Shown one piece after another: positions 46,768 through 54,881 of a stretch of DNA of 64,000 bases. A model generated the notes under the pieces. It saw only the letters and a list, made by a program, of their open reading frames with translations. It was not told the origin of the DNA and searched no databases. The stretch lies in the IMG/VR virus record IMGVR_UViG_3300047457_000500, positions 59,488 to 123,487 of that record, one strand, 5' to 3'. The DNA comes from a virus. Position numbers and translations under genes: made by a program. Positions within the stretch are counted from its first letter, which is position 1, and the number at the start of each line of letters is the position of its first letter.

Positions 46768-47729
46768 AGTGTATTTAGCATCTTTTCTAGTTCGTATTCT
46801 ATTTTACCATATTCTCTAGAAATGTTAGGAACTGATATATATTTTTTATTAGCCCATAAGGTTGCTAACAAGAAAAAATGATAGTGAAATTCTATTTTTT
46901 GTCTAACTATTTGTATGGTGCTTAATTCTATTACTGTTGTTTTATCCCTCATAAATAATAAATTAGTCAACCCAGATCCAGATAATCCAGCAATAACTCC
47001 TACCTGATCAAAAAATCTTATTTGATCTTCAATAGTTTTAAATATACTAGTATCAACTATTTCAAAACCATGTTTTTTAAATAAATTTTCTAGTTTAATC
47101 TCATCATCTATTCTTAGGTCATCTTTATATGGCAGTTTATCTATCTCTTCTTGTGTCATTTGGTTTATTTGTGTGACTGTTAAGTTTTGCTTTCCGCCCC
47201 TTGTAACATAAACCTTTTTATTATTAGGCAAAGATATATCTCTATACGAACTCATAAGATCGTCTAGTATATTAATATGATCTCCACACATTTCTAGTTT
47301 TTCATAATAATAAAAATTTGATAATATAGGAGGATACTTTGCATGTATCTGTGTTACGGAAAATTTAATATTATAATTTCTTAATACTTGAACAATAAAA
47401 GTTCCAGTTGATTGAAATGCAGAAATTTCTTTACTTGGATGCAATAGTATTACCTCTATATTAGGGTCTTTTTTATATTCCCATAATATTGGCGCTAGAG
47501 TATTTAGTAAACTATGAAAAAAATTTGTTTCAAATCTAACTACTATTTTTCTTAATTTAGTTTCTTCTAGGAAGGTATCAGCATACTGTGTTAGTTCCCT
47601 ACGAAACTCTTCATTATGCCAATTTTCTTTTAATATTTCTGTTATTATTGGCTTACCTGCATTAAAGTCATCTTCAATTATACAAATACCCTTATAGTGC
47701 ACTGGCTCTACTGGATGCTGTCTTATCAT
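46764..47729 (-). CDS. Glycosyltransferase, GT61 (DUF563)-like
   Basis: 321 residues. KVYVTRGGKQN and RIDDEIKLENLFKKHGFEIV, then AGLSGSGLTNLLFMRDKTTV, are the DUF563/GT61 blocks (R-x-x-x-N/D-E...G-x-G-L-x-N-x-x-F). N-terminal half is divergent. Paralogue of the next gene. Transfers a sugar to an unknown acceptor. Confidence 0.7.
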   Translation of the reverse strand: MIRQHPVEPVHYKGICIIEDDFNAGKPIITEILKENWHNEEFRRELTQYADTFLEETKLRKIVVRFETNFFHSLLNTLAPILWEYKKDPNIEVILLHPSKEISAFQSTGTFIVQVLRNYNIKFSVTQIHAKYPPILSNFYYYEKLEMCGDHINILDDLMSSYRDISLPNNKKVYVTRGGKQNLTVTQINQMTQEEIDKLPYKDDLRIDDEIKLENLFKKHGFEIVDTSIFKTIEDQIRFFDQVGVIAGLSGSGLTNLLFMRDKTTVIELSTIQIVRQKIEFHYHFFLLATLWANKKYISVPNISREYGKIEYELEKMLNTL

Positions 47730-48649
47730 AAATAATTTAAAAATCCTTTGTTTTTAAAGTATTCTATTATTGTATCAGATTTTCTTTCATGTGGTATAGT
47801 AATATATATATGTTTTTTAGCCCAACAAAAGGCAGCATAAAATGGATGTACCTGCTGCTTGGCAGAAACTACTACTGGCGTCTGTAGTTCTATTACTACC
47901 CCACCTGGCTGCATAAAAATCATATTTGCCATTCCTGATCCAGAAGGACAAATCATAACCCTTACATTATTTAAAAACTTAACCTGCTCTCCAAAATTTT
48001 TAAAATCTTCTGGGTATACTATTTCTACATTATTTTCTATAAAAAATTCAATAAGTTTGTCTTCATCCTCAACCCTTAAATCATTTTTTACAACTAAGGT
48101 ATCTCTATCTCTGTCATGAAAAATAGATCCCTCTTCTTTGGGCTTTACTTTTGATCTAGCCAAATAAATAATCTTATCTGGTTTTTTAGACCTATCAATA
48201 AACCCGCTGCAATAATCGTATACATCATCAACAAAAGAAGATTGAAACGGAACTGTATGAAAATATTTTGCATCTTTTACTTTTACAGTCTCATCTTTTA
48301 TATTAACTAGGCGGTATCTAACCTTTTTATTAGTTAACATATTAAGTATAAATTTAGAATGAGGAATTTGCAAATCTCCATCGTGAACATCTATTCCTAA
48401 TATTATTAAAAAATAAGCATTTTTGTTTTTATTAAAGAAAAATAAAATATAAGAGACCATATTAAAAAATGCATGTAAGAAATTTTTGTGCCACAAAACT
48501 ATATGAACATCATCTTCTTGGATTAAGTCCTCAATGTCAAGATCATCTAACCTTGTTATTGTGGGGCCAAAATCTTCTTTTTTAGTTCTAGATAGTAGGT
48601 TAACACCTTCTAAAACCTTTGGCTCAATGAAGTCTCCGTATACAAACAT
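47726..48649 (-). CDS. Glycosyltransferase, GT61 (DUF563)-like
   Basis: 307 residues. IIYLARSKVKPKEEG, RVEDEDKLIEFFIENNVEIV and CPSGSGMANMIFMQPGGVVI repeat the block order of its neighbour. First gene of the glycan operon; overlaps its neighbour by 4 bases. Two such enzymes suggest a two-sugar extension. Confidence 0.7.
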   Translation of the reverse strand: MFVYGDFIEPKVLEGVNLLSRTKKEDFGPTITRLDDLDIEDLIQEDDVHIVLWHKNFLHAFFNMVSYILFFFNKNKNAYFLIILGIDVHDGDLQIPHSKFILNMLTNKKVRYRLVNIKDETVKVKDAKYFHTVPFQSSFVDDVYDYCSGFIDRSKKPDKIIYLARSKVKPKEEGSIFHDRDRDTLVVKNDLRVEDEDKLIEFFIENNVEIVYPEDFKNFGEQVKFLNNVRVMICPSGSGMANMIFMQPGGVVIELQTPVVVSAKQQVHPFYAAFCWAKKHIYITIPHERKSDTIIEYFKNKGFLNYL

Positions 48650-48650
48650 G

Positions 48651-48935
48651 TTATTTCTCGTTGGTCAAACTAACCCAAAGATTGCTCCAGTCTTTTTCAT
48701 CTTTATGATTATTAAACTCTTTAGATATTTCTCCACCCTCTAAATAAACTCCGCCCCATACTCCCCATTCTTTTTGAGAGACGCCCACAGAAAAGCAAGT
48801 TTTCATTACTGGGCATCTGGTGCACAATTCATCTATTGCGCTTCTAAAGTTTTCTGATTCTTCGTATTTATCAAAAAATAAATTAGTATCATAATCTAAA
48901 CATGACCCATTATCTTTCCACTTTAATTTATGCAT
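48651..48935 (-). CDS. WhiB-family iron-sulfur regulator
   Basis: 94 residues. Four Cys at 12, 38, 41 and 47 (C-x25-C-x2-C-x5-C) followed by EWGVWGGVYL, the G-V/I-W-G-G turn of WhiB proteins. These bind a 4Fe-4S cluster and act with the main sigma factor; they are confined to actinobacteria and their phages. It lies just before the glycan operon on the same strand, 1 base from its first gene, and may control it. Confidence 0.85.
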   Translation of the reverse strand: MHKLKWKDNGSCLDYDTNLFFDKYEESENFRSAIDELCTRCPVMKTCFSVGVSQKEWGVWGGVYLEGGEISKEFNNHKDEKDWSNLWVSLTNEK

Positions 48936-49521
48936 TGTGTTCCCTAACAGATATCATTTTCTTACCCCATAAACTTTGTCTTACACTTTGAAAATTTGTC
49001 AACTCTTCATCTTTAGGCCAGTCATGAGTCCAAGAATTCATTTCAACCTTGTAGGCATTTTCAATAGCATGATCTTCGTTATCAGCAAATACATCAATAA
49101 AATACTTGTCAGAAAAAACTATTTCTGCCCTATATTTTTTATTGCCTTCGCCAAAAATAGGCTTGTCTATGATTTTATAATAATAATTTTTAACACTTCC
49201 AGACTCTACCCACCAACTTAAAGAGTCAACAAAAACAAACATATCTCCTTTATTTGATTTTGTTCTTCTAAGTAAATGTGTTTTGAGGTTGTCCTTGAAG
49301 AAATGAACATAGGTATTATCCTCTTCTATTACCATACCCACTGCACGATACGGATCTTGCTGAGGCAAATCTTCTGCATAAAATCCTAATTCAACAATTT
49401 TAGACCTTACATTAGAAAATATATTTTGGTTTAATTCTTCTTCACTTACCTCAGAAAGAGTTCCTGGACAATAAAAGAAAGTATCACAATCTTTAAGTTT
49501 ATTCTCAAGGTCTTTGTTCAT
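48928..49521 (-). CDS. Hypothetical protein
   Basis: 197 residues, mixed alpha/beta and rich in aromatic residues (YVHFFKDNLKTHLLRR; FVDSLSWWVESGSVKNYYYK). No family recognised. Overlaps WhiB by 8 bases and the upstream gene by 17. Confidence 0.5.
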   Translation of the reverse strand: MNKDLENKLKDCDTFFYCPGTLSEVSEEELNQNIFSNVRSKIVELGFYAEDLPQQDPYRAVGMVIEEDNTYVHFFKDNLKTHLLRRTKSNKGDMFVFVDSLSWWVESGSVKNYYYKIIDKPIFGEGNKKYRAEIVFSDKYFIDVFADNEDHAIENAYKVEMNSWTHDWPKDEELTNFQSVRQSLWGKKMISVREHNA

Positions 49522-49729
49522 TACTGATCATCCTGTCTGGTATATCCCAGCCATTCGGACCTGGCTTAAATGTTTTTGTCATGTGCCACTTTCCATTTAA
49601 ATACTTTCCGTATTTAGATGTTCTGGCTTTATCGGATGGATATGAGTTTACAACATCCCATCCAGACCAAGACAAACTCTTGTTTGAAGCAACAATTGAT
49701 TCCATTTTTTCTAATGACTTAATGTACAT
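49505..49729 (-). CDS. Conserved small phage protein
   Basis: 74 residues. LEKMESIVASNKSLSWSGWD, GKYLNGKWHMTKTF and GWDIP resemble a small phage protein of unknown role I recall from cyanophages and actinophages. Trp-rich beta protein. Confidence 0.55.
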   Translation of the reverse strand: MYIKSLEKMESIVASNKSLSWSGWDVVNSYPSDKARTSKYGKYLNGKWHMTKTFKPGPNGWDIPDRMISNEQRP

Positions 49730-49737
49730 ATTTTTCC

Positions 49738-50088
49738 TTAGTATTTAAAAATTCCCACTTCAATGTTATTGTTTTCTGCCTCTTTAACTAAGTTGCCTTT
49801 AGGCTCACTAGGAGTTGACAAATAGGCAAAGTAATTTATTGAGTTTATATTTTCAATAACCCATGAAGGTGGTACGTATCTTAGTTTTAGTTTAATGCCA
49901 CGTGATTTCATGCTCCGCTCTGAAACATTTACAAACTCCATGGCCATAGTGTTTGTCTTTGCTGGACCCACACTGTATATTTCTAACTGCTTATCGTCTT
50001 GCGAAAGACTAGATAGTGCAACACCGATAGCACGTAGAAAAACTTGATAATCACTAAAGTTGTTGGTTCCCTGAACCACTACTATCAT
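49738..50088 (-). CDS. SLOG/DUF2493-like Rossmann-fold protein
   Basis: 116 residues from the ATG after AGGAGAATTATA; a longer reading sits in the upstream gene. MIVVVQGTNNFSDYQVFLRA, YSVGPAKTNTMAMEFVN and NYFAYLSTPSEPKGNLVKEA follow the strand-helix order of SLOG proteins, which may bind nucleotide ligands. Overlaps the upstream gene by 35 bases. Confidence 0.45.
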   Translation of the reverse strand: MIVVVQGTNNFSDYQVFLRAIGVALSSLSQDDKQLEIYSVGPAKTNTMAMEFVNVSERSMKSRGIKLKLRYVPPSWVIENINSINYFAYLSTPSEPKGNLVKEAENNNIEVGIFKY

Positions 50089-50491
50089 TATAATTCTCCT
50101 CTCGTAATCTATCAATGATGAACATCATTTTATCTAATTGTACCCTACTCATAGTCATTGTGTCAACTCTTCTTGTAGTATCTTTATCAACTATTCCTTC
50201 ATTGTTCATGTCTGCCATATAAAAAACATTATCTTTAATCCAATAGGCGCTGTTTTCCATTATGATAACCTTTATGCTGTACTTTGATTCGTGCATAAAC
50301 GCTTGACTTTTCTTTTTATTTTTATTATGTTTAAACTTTGGCAACAGAGGGGAGACTATGTTATGGATGTGGCTTTGGCTATATCTTATAGGTTCTATGG
50401 TTGGTTCTTTTAATATATTATTTTTACTCTGTAATTTAAAAATACAGTAAATAACTAAAAATGCTGAGAAAAACCCTACTAGATATTCCAT
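50054..50491 (-). CDS. Membrane-anchored hypothetical protein
   Basis: 145 residues: MEYLVGFFSAFLVIYCIFKL anchor, a basic linker (KFKHNKNKKKSQ), then a small domain with SIKVIIMENSAYWIKDNVFY and a helical end. Unknown function. TATAAT lies 9 nt upstream. Confidence 0.5.
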   Translation of the reverse strand: MEYLVGFFSAFLVIYCIFKLQSKNNILKEPTIEPIRYSQSHIHNIVSPLLPKFKHNKNKKKSQAFMHESKYSIKVIIMENSAYWIKDNVFYMADMNNEGIVDKDTTRRVDTMTMSRVQLDKMMFIIDRLREENYNDSSGSGNQQL

Positions 50492-50513
50492 AACAAGACT
50501 ATTATACTACTTG

Positions 50514-50834
50514 TTACAATAGGCTTCTTTTTATCTCTTTGAGGGTATAAAGAACTTCCTCATCAAGATCTTTAGTTGCATCATAATCAAAGGCTTTTTC
50601 TGTAAGTTTTACTAACGGATTTTCCTCAGTAATATCCATCTCCACTATTTCTTTTTCCCATAAAATCATTATATGTGTAGAGAACAGATTTTGTATTTCT
50701 CTGTGTAAAACTGGGCTTATTTTTTCTAATTTTTTGGTAAAGTTATATAGCATTTCTCCAGTGTCTGGGTCTATACCTGCTGGCTCTAATGCACCAGACA
50801 ATATTAATTTATCGAAATCATCATTTACTTGCAT
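50514..50834 (-). CDS. Conserved small phage protein
   Basis: 106 residues. FDKLILSGALEPAGIDPDTG and EMLYNFTKKLEKISPVLHRE form a pattern I recall from many phage hypothetical proteins. Helical. Overlaps the nuclease gene by 14 bases. Confidence 0.6.
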   Translation of the reverse strand: MQVNDDFDKLILSGALEPAGIDPDTGEMLYNFTKKLEKISPVLHREIQNLFSTHIMILWEKEIVEMDITEENPLVKLTEKAFDYDATKDLDEEVLYTLKEIKRSLL

Positions 50835-51237
50835 TCTTTGCCTTTTCTTTTTGTTGTGCTAGTGCAGCAAAGTCTTTAACCTTTGTCTCACCCATGTAAG
50901 GCCATGCATATCCCTGCTCTATCATGTGATCATTAACAGATACAGTGTCTCCATCTACATAAAGCCAGCCCAATATTCTTCCATATTTTTCTGACGAGTC
51001 TGGTTTTTCTGTTTTAATTACAATGCCCTCTGCATCTTTTAGTTTATTTTTTAAAAATTCTTTTGATTCAAGGCCAAGGCTTTTCTCAAACTTATCCTTA
51101 GTTCTTGACTCTGGAGTATCTATACCCGCAAGCCTTACTCTTTGTGAATATGATACATTAAACCCAAGATCTATGTCGACGTCAATAGTATCGCCATCAA
51201 CAACAGCGATAAGTTTTTTTACTCTATAAATATACAA
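50821..51237 (-). CDS. Staphylococcal-nuclease-like (SNase) protein
   Basis: 138 residues, no signal peptide. VVDGDTIDVDIDLGF, VRLAGIDTPES (Arg, Asp and Glu of the active site) and KYGRILGWLYVDG (second catalytic Arg) are all present, so the enzyme should be active, cutting DNA or RNA with Ca2+. Cytoplasmic location suggests host DNA breakdown or nucleotide recycling. Confidence 0.8.
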   Translation of the reverse strand: MYIYRVKKLIAVVDGDTIDVDIDLGFNVSYSQRVRLAGIDTPESRTKDKFEKSLGLESKEFLKNKLKDAEGIVIKTEKPDSSEKYGRILGWLYVDGDTVSVNDHMIEQGYAWPYMGETKVKDFAALAQQKEKAKNASK

Positions 51238-51238
51238 C

Positions 51239-51934
51239 TTATACCACCTCCACGATATTAGGAAGTACTACTATATCTGCGTTTGGAATATCCTTTAATA
51301 TCATAGATTTGACCTGAGCAATAGATAGTTTATCCTCATCTGACATTCCCATACAGTGTCTTATTCCTATAACAACATTTCTAGTTTTAGATAGTTCGTT
51401 ATATTTTTCTAAATCCGAATCTGTCCATGGCTGAAACTTGCCAACCATTAGTGTTTGCTCTGGCTTCCAGTCAAATGTCTCATATTTTTTAATAACACTA
51501 AATGCTCTAGTTGGTAGTGCATCAAGATATTCATTGCCAGTATTAGTTATTCTAAGGTCGTACTCATTTTCTTCTGGCTCTTCCCATGAAATAACTTTAC
51601 CAAATTTATCTGTAAATTCTTTTTTATCTGTAGTATCTATCCAAACTGAAATGTCTGGAAACTTTGCGGTATCAGATAAATGCATATATCCACTAATATC
51701 TCTGAATTGATCACGTGCCTCTTTTGTTGGAAAATATCCACTAACCACTATAGATGAGTTATAATCCTTTGTAAAGAAAATTGATATGGTCCTCAACCAT
51801 CGAGCATACTGAGCCTGTAATTCCGCCATTGGCAAATCTGTATCCAATACATGCCACGAGTTAGTTCTTTCTGCATAGGCTATAGATACATCAGTTCTTG
51901 TCTTTTCGTCCATTCCAAAAAATTGAACAATCAT
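51239..51934 (-). CDS. Degenerate paralogue of the APS-kinase/nucleotidyltransferase fusion
   Basis: 231 residues with the same domain order as the gene at 43346, but the P-loop is lost (FFGMDEKTRTDV in place of GLPGSGKT) and the H-x-G-H has become WTDSD in LMVGKFQPWTDSD. FQPW, VVIGIRHCM and IVVLPNIVEVV still align with the parent, and the closing I-S-x-T-x-x-R segment is missing. The frame is intact, so it is probably a pseudoenzyme with a binding or regulatory job. Confidence 0.6.
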   Translation of the reverse strand: MIVQFFGMDEKTRTDVSIAYAERTNSWHVLDTDLPMAELQAQYARWLRTISIFFTKDYNSSIVVSGYFPTKEARDQFRDISGYMHLSDTAKFPDISVWIDTTDKKEFTDKFGKVISWEEPEENEYDLRITNTGNEYLDALPTRAFSVIKKYETFDWKPEQTLMVGKFQPWTDSDLEKYNELSKTRNVVIGIRHCMGMSDEDKLSIAQVKSMILKDIPNADIVVLPNIVEVV

Positions 51935-52191
51935 GAATAGGATTCTCCCTTGGTTCTGTTCTCGTCTAGTCTTGATCTTTCATCAACTATTTGTAATGCA
52001 AATTTCATTAAGTTATCATACCCTACGGCATTGTCTACTGACTTATTGTAGTGATGTCCACAAAATAATAGGTCATAGTTGTTTTTCCCAATAACTTTTA
52101 CATACGCCTGTGCGCCACAGCGATCACATCTGTCAGTGGCATCAAGCAACCAGACATCGCCTTCTTCTTTATTCTTAAGCATACTAAACAT
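51931..52191 (-). CDS. DUF7455-like small zinc protein
   Basis: 86 residues. LDATDRCDRCGAQAYVKV and LLFCGHHYNKS give C-x-x-C and C-x-H-H ligands, the layout of a small actinobacterial protein family (DUF7455). AGAAAGGTATAAT precedes the ATG. Supports an actinobacterial host. Confidence 0.65.
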   Translation of the reverse strand: MFSMLKNKEEGDVWLLDATDRCDRCGAQAYVKVIGKNNYDLLFCGHHYNKSVDNAVGYDNLMKFALQIVDERSRLDENRTKGESYS

Positions 52192-52192
52192 A

Positions 52193-52405
52193 TTATACCT
52201 TTCTATTGTCAGTTTTATAGAATCCAGAGCCGTTAAAAGTAACCCCTATACTTGAGTATACACGAACTAAGGGTTTATTGCAAGTCTCACAACTATACCC
52301 TGGATCTGATTCTGACATAGATCTTACTTTGGTGTACCGCACAGCACAGGACATGCAGTCATATTCATATGCTGGCACTATTTCTTTTTCTTCCTCAATT
52401 GCCAA
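52193..52405 (-). CDS. FmdB-like zinc-ribbon protein
   Basis: 70 residues. AYEYDCMSCAVRYTKVRSM, YSCETCNKPLVRVYSS and VTFNGSGFYKTDNR follow the FmdB family order, with C-x-x-C pairs and the conserved F-x-G-S-G-F-Y-x-T-D-x-R end. Regulatory role proposed for the family. Confidence 0.75.
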   Translation of the reverse strand: MAIEEEKEIVPAYEYDCMSCAVRYTKVRSMSESDPGYSCETCNKPLVRVYSSIGVTFNGSGFYKTDNRKV

Positions 52406-52485
52406 ACTGTAATGCCACGGGGAGCAGAACTTAACTCATACCCAAGCATGCTTGCGATAAATCTAATAATTCTAATACGCATCAT
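52378..52485 (-). CDS. Small basic protein
   Basis: 35 residues, MMRIRIIRFIASMLGYELSS, then a basic tail. ATGA overlap with the upstream gene; its end overlaps the FmdB start by 28 bases. Unknown. Confidence 0.45.
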   Translation of the reverse strand: MMRIRIIRFIASMLGYELSSAPRGITVWQLRKKKK

Positions 52486-52700
52486 CCAACCTTCTTTCCG
52501 TATTTAGCCCATACTCTTTCATGTAAGTAATAGCCCAAAGACTCCCACAAAATATATCCAAGCGCTCCAAGAGTGGCATATTCATACTCTACCTCTCCAG
52601 TAATCATATATGTAATTATTGCAATAATTCCTGCAACACCCACTAAGTGAAATGTCTCCCAACTGAGTGTTTTTAGCAGACTCTTTTTCTTTGATTCCAT
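52482..52700 (-). CDS. DUF2061-like membrane protein
   Basis: 72 residues: KKSLLKTLSWETFHLVGVAG, two hydrophobic helices, and WESLGYYLHERVWAKYG at the end. The K-T-x-S-W opening and YYLHERVW end are DUF2061 hallmarks. GGAGGAAAA precedes the ATG. Function unknown. Confidence 0.7.
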   Translation of the reverse strand: MESKKKSLLKTLSWETFHLVGVAGIIAIITYMITGEVEYEYATLGALGYILWESLGYYLHERVWAKYGKKVG

Positions 52701-52722
52701 TTTTCCTCCTATATATATAGTA

Positions 52723-53448
52723 TCATTTTGATTGAGAGATTACAAGTGTATAATAAGAATAAAACATAAGAATATTAGTTTTCCATCCATTTATTATATC
52801 AAAATGAAATGGAAATTTTCTATGTTTTTCTAAAATTTCTTTCATTTCTTTGCTCTTGCCCCTCAATATTTTTTGTGTCGGCTTACTTATATCACAACAA
52901 ACCGCTAAATCTCTGTCTGGAAAAACTGTTGCAATGTCATCAATGTACTTATCCAAAAATGGAATACAAATAAAAATAATAGGACAATCTAAAGATTTTA
53001 TATTATTTAAAAAATTTAAAGTATTATCTTGTGGGATCCTTCCTGCAAAATAAAATTCTCCCCTATTTCCTTCAAAACCAGAAAAAAACAATGCTTGCAA
53101 AACCGAGTTTGGTCCAGGAATGAGGTCTATATCTATTCCCATTCTAATTAAGTTGTGTAATAATTCAATACCAGAGTCTTGTATTGTGGGATAGCCGTCA
53201 TTTGAAACTACAAGAATATTTTTATCTTCCTTCAATCCATTAAGTATTACTTCCAATATTTGCTTAATATTATCCTTAGTTTCGTATATTTGTGAAATAT
53301 TTGCACCATTTTCCAAACAAAATTTTTTAAATACTTTTTCAGTTTCAACTATTGCTATATCAGTTATCTTTAGGTACTCCTGTAATGCAATAGCAATATG
53401 AGAGTTGTCGCCTATTGGGGTGGCTGCAAATACAACCTTTTTTGTCAT
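52723..53448 (-). CDS. RsmI-like tetrapyrrole-methylase-fold protein (copy 3 of 3, divergent)
   Basis: 241 residues. VVFAATPIGDNSHIAIAL keeps the P-I-G motif with D in place of N, VVSNDGYPTIQDSGIELL is a changed D-E-G-x-P motif (N-D-G-Y-P), and IDLIPGPNSVLQALFFSG keeps P-G-P. SAM binding is plausible but target specificity likely differs. ATGA overlap with the carbamoyltransferase gene links it to tailoring rather than rRNA methylation. Confidence 0.65.
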   Translation of the reverse strand: MTKKVVFAATPIGDNSHIAIALQEYLKITDIAIVETEKVFKKFCLENGANISQIYETKDNIKQILEVILNGLKEDKNILVVSNDGYPTIQDSGIELLHNLIRMGIDIDLIPGPNSVLQALFFSGFEGNRGEFYFAGRIPQDNTLNFLNNIKSLDCPIIFICIPFLDKYIDDIATVFPDRDLAVCCDISKPTQKILRGKSKEMKEILEKHRKFPFHFDIINGWKTNILMFYSYYTLVISQSK

Positions 53449-54881
53449 CTAACTATCCTTGTGTTATATGTATTTTCCCAATTAACTATATCTGTTTCGT
53501 CATTAAGCAATGGTTGCCCTTTGATATTTAAACTAGTATTTAGTAATACTGGAACTCCAGTAAGCGTATACCAATTAGATAGTACAGCATATAAACCAGG
53601 ATGTTGCTTTTCATTTACTGTTTGAACTCTGGATGTTCCGTCTTTATGAACTACTGATGGAATCTTTTCAGGCTGTAAACATTTAACCGCATACTGCATA
53701 TACGGAGAAGTAAACTTCATATCAAACCATTTGCTTGCATGCTCCTCCATAACTACTGGTGCAAAGGGTCTAAATAGTTCCCTCTTCTTGATTAAATTAA
53801 CTTTATCTTTAATGTTAGGGTCTCTTGGATCTGCCAAAATTGATCTATTACCCAAAGCCCTTGGACCATATTCAGCCTTTCCAGTTGCTACTGCTGCTAC
53901 CTTGTTTCTAATTAATTCGGTAATTATTTCTGTTACTGGATACTCTCCGCCTAAATCATATCCAAGATATGGGGTTTGCCAATTTATATGATTACCGTAT
54001 GCAGCGGCTGCTGCACCAAGTGATGAACCAGCATCGCCTGGGTTTGGCATAATCCACACATTATCAAACATTCTCCAAAGCATAGTATTGGCAGAACAAT
54101 TTAGGGCACACCCACCCATAAACACAAGATTTTTTTCTCCAGTAAGTTTTTGTGCCATTGCCATAAAATTAACAAGTCTATCTTCGTATACTCTTTGTAC
54201 TGCTGCAGCAATGTCAAACTTATCCTGTTGTGATATCTCTATTCCCCAATCTAAAATTCCATTATGAAAAGCATACTTTTGTTCATGTATGTTTGGAAAA
54301 TATTCTTTTACTTTTATATAATACTTTGTCCAGTCACCGTAGGCAGCCATACCCATAAAAATATATTCTTCTTCGTTTGGTTTTAGTCCAACTAACTGAG
54401 TAAATGCTGAATAAAACAAACCGAAACTTAGTGGATAGTTTTGTTTATAAACTTGCCTAATGTTTGATCCATTACCAACCCAAACTGTTGAGGTATTATA
54501 TTCTCCGATTGCATCTAAAACAACTATGACTGCATTTTGAAAATTACTTGTGTAATAACCTGCTGCTGCATGAGAATAGTGATGGCTAAATGACTCTCTT
54601 GGAATCCATCTTAAATCTTTACGATCTAAATAATACGGCTTCCCCCCACCAAAACCACCACGAGTTGATATTCTTAATTTCTTTAACCACCTATTTTCAT
54701 AGTAAGCAACCCTATCTGGTTTACCAAACTGTAGAGCATAATCAATAATGCTATCATTATTAAACCAGTCATTTTTTTGTTTGCTAAATCTTTCTGCGTG
54801 TCCAGCAAACAGTATCTCACCATCCTCTATTAAAGAAATAGAGGCGTCATGTGTTGTTTCATTTATTCCAAGAATTTTCAT
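53445..54881 (-). CDS. O-carbamoyltransferase, NodU/CmcH family
   Basis: 478 residues from the ATG after AAGGACAGAT. MKILGINETTHDASISLI and SHHYSHAAAGYYTS carry the metal-binding His residues of the Kae1-like domain; MGGCALNCSANTML follows; EYGPRALGNRSILADPRD and ELFRPFAPVV belong to the C-terminal YrdC-like domain. The family makes carbamoyl-adenylate and carbamoylates sugars or antibiotics. About 80 residues shorter than many members. Overlaps the SGNH gene and the RsmI-like gene. Confidence 0.8.
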   Translation of the reverse strand: MKILGINETTHDASISLIEDGEILFAGHAERFSKQKNDWFNNDSIIDYALQFGKPDRVAYYENRWLKKLRISTRGGFGGGKPYYLDRKDLRWIPRESFSHHYSHAAAGYYTSNFQNAVIVVLDAIGEYNTSTVWVGNGSNIRQVYKQNYPLSFGLFYSAFTQLVGLKPNEEEYIFMGMAAYGDWTKYYIKVKEYFPNIHEQKYAFHNGILDWGIEISQQDKFDIAAAVQRVYEDRLVNFMAMAQKLTGEKNLVFMGGCALNCSANTMLWRMFDNVWIMPNPGDAGSSLGAAAAAYGNHINWQTPYLGYDLGGEYPVTEIITELIRNKVAAVATGKAEYGPRALGNRSILADPRDPNIKDKVNLIKKRELFRPFAPVVMEEHASKWFDMKFTSPYMQYAVKCLQPEKIPSVVHKDGTSRVQTVNEKQHPGLYAVLSNWYTLTGVPVLLNTSLNIKGQPLLNDETDIVNWENTYNTRIVR

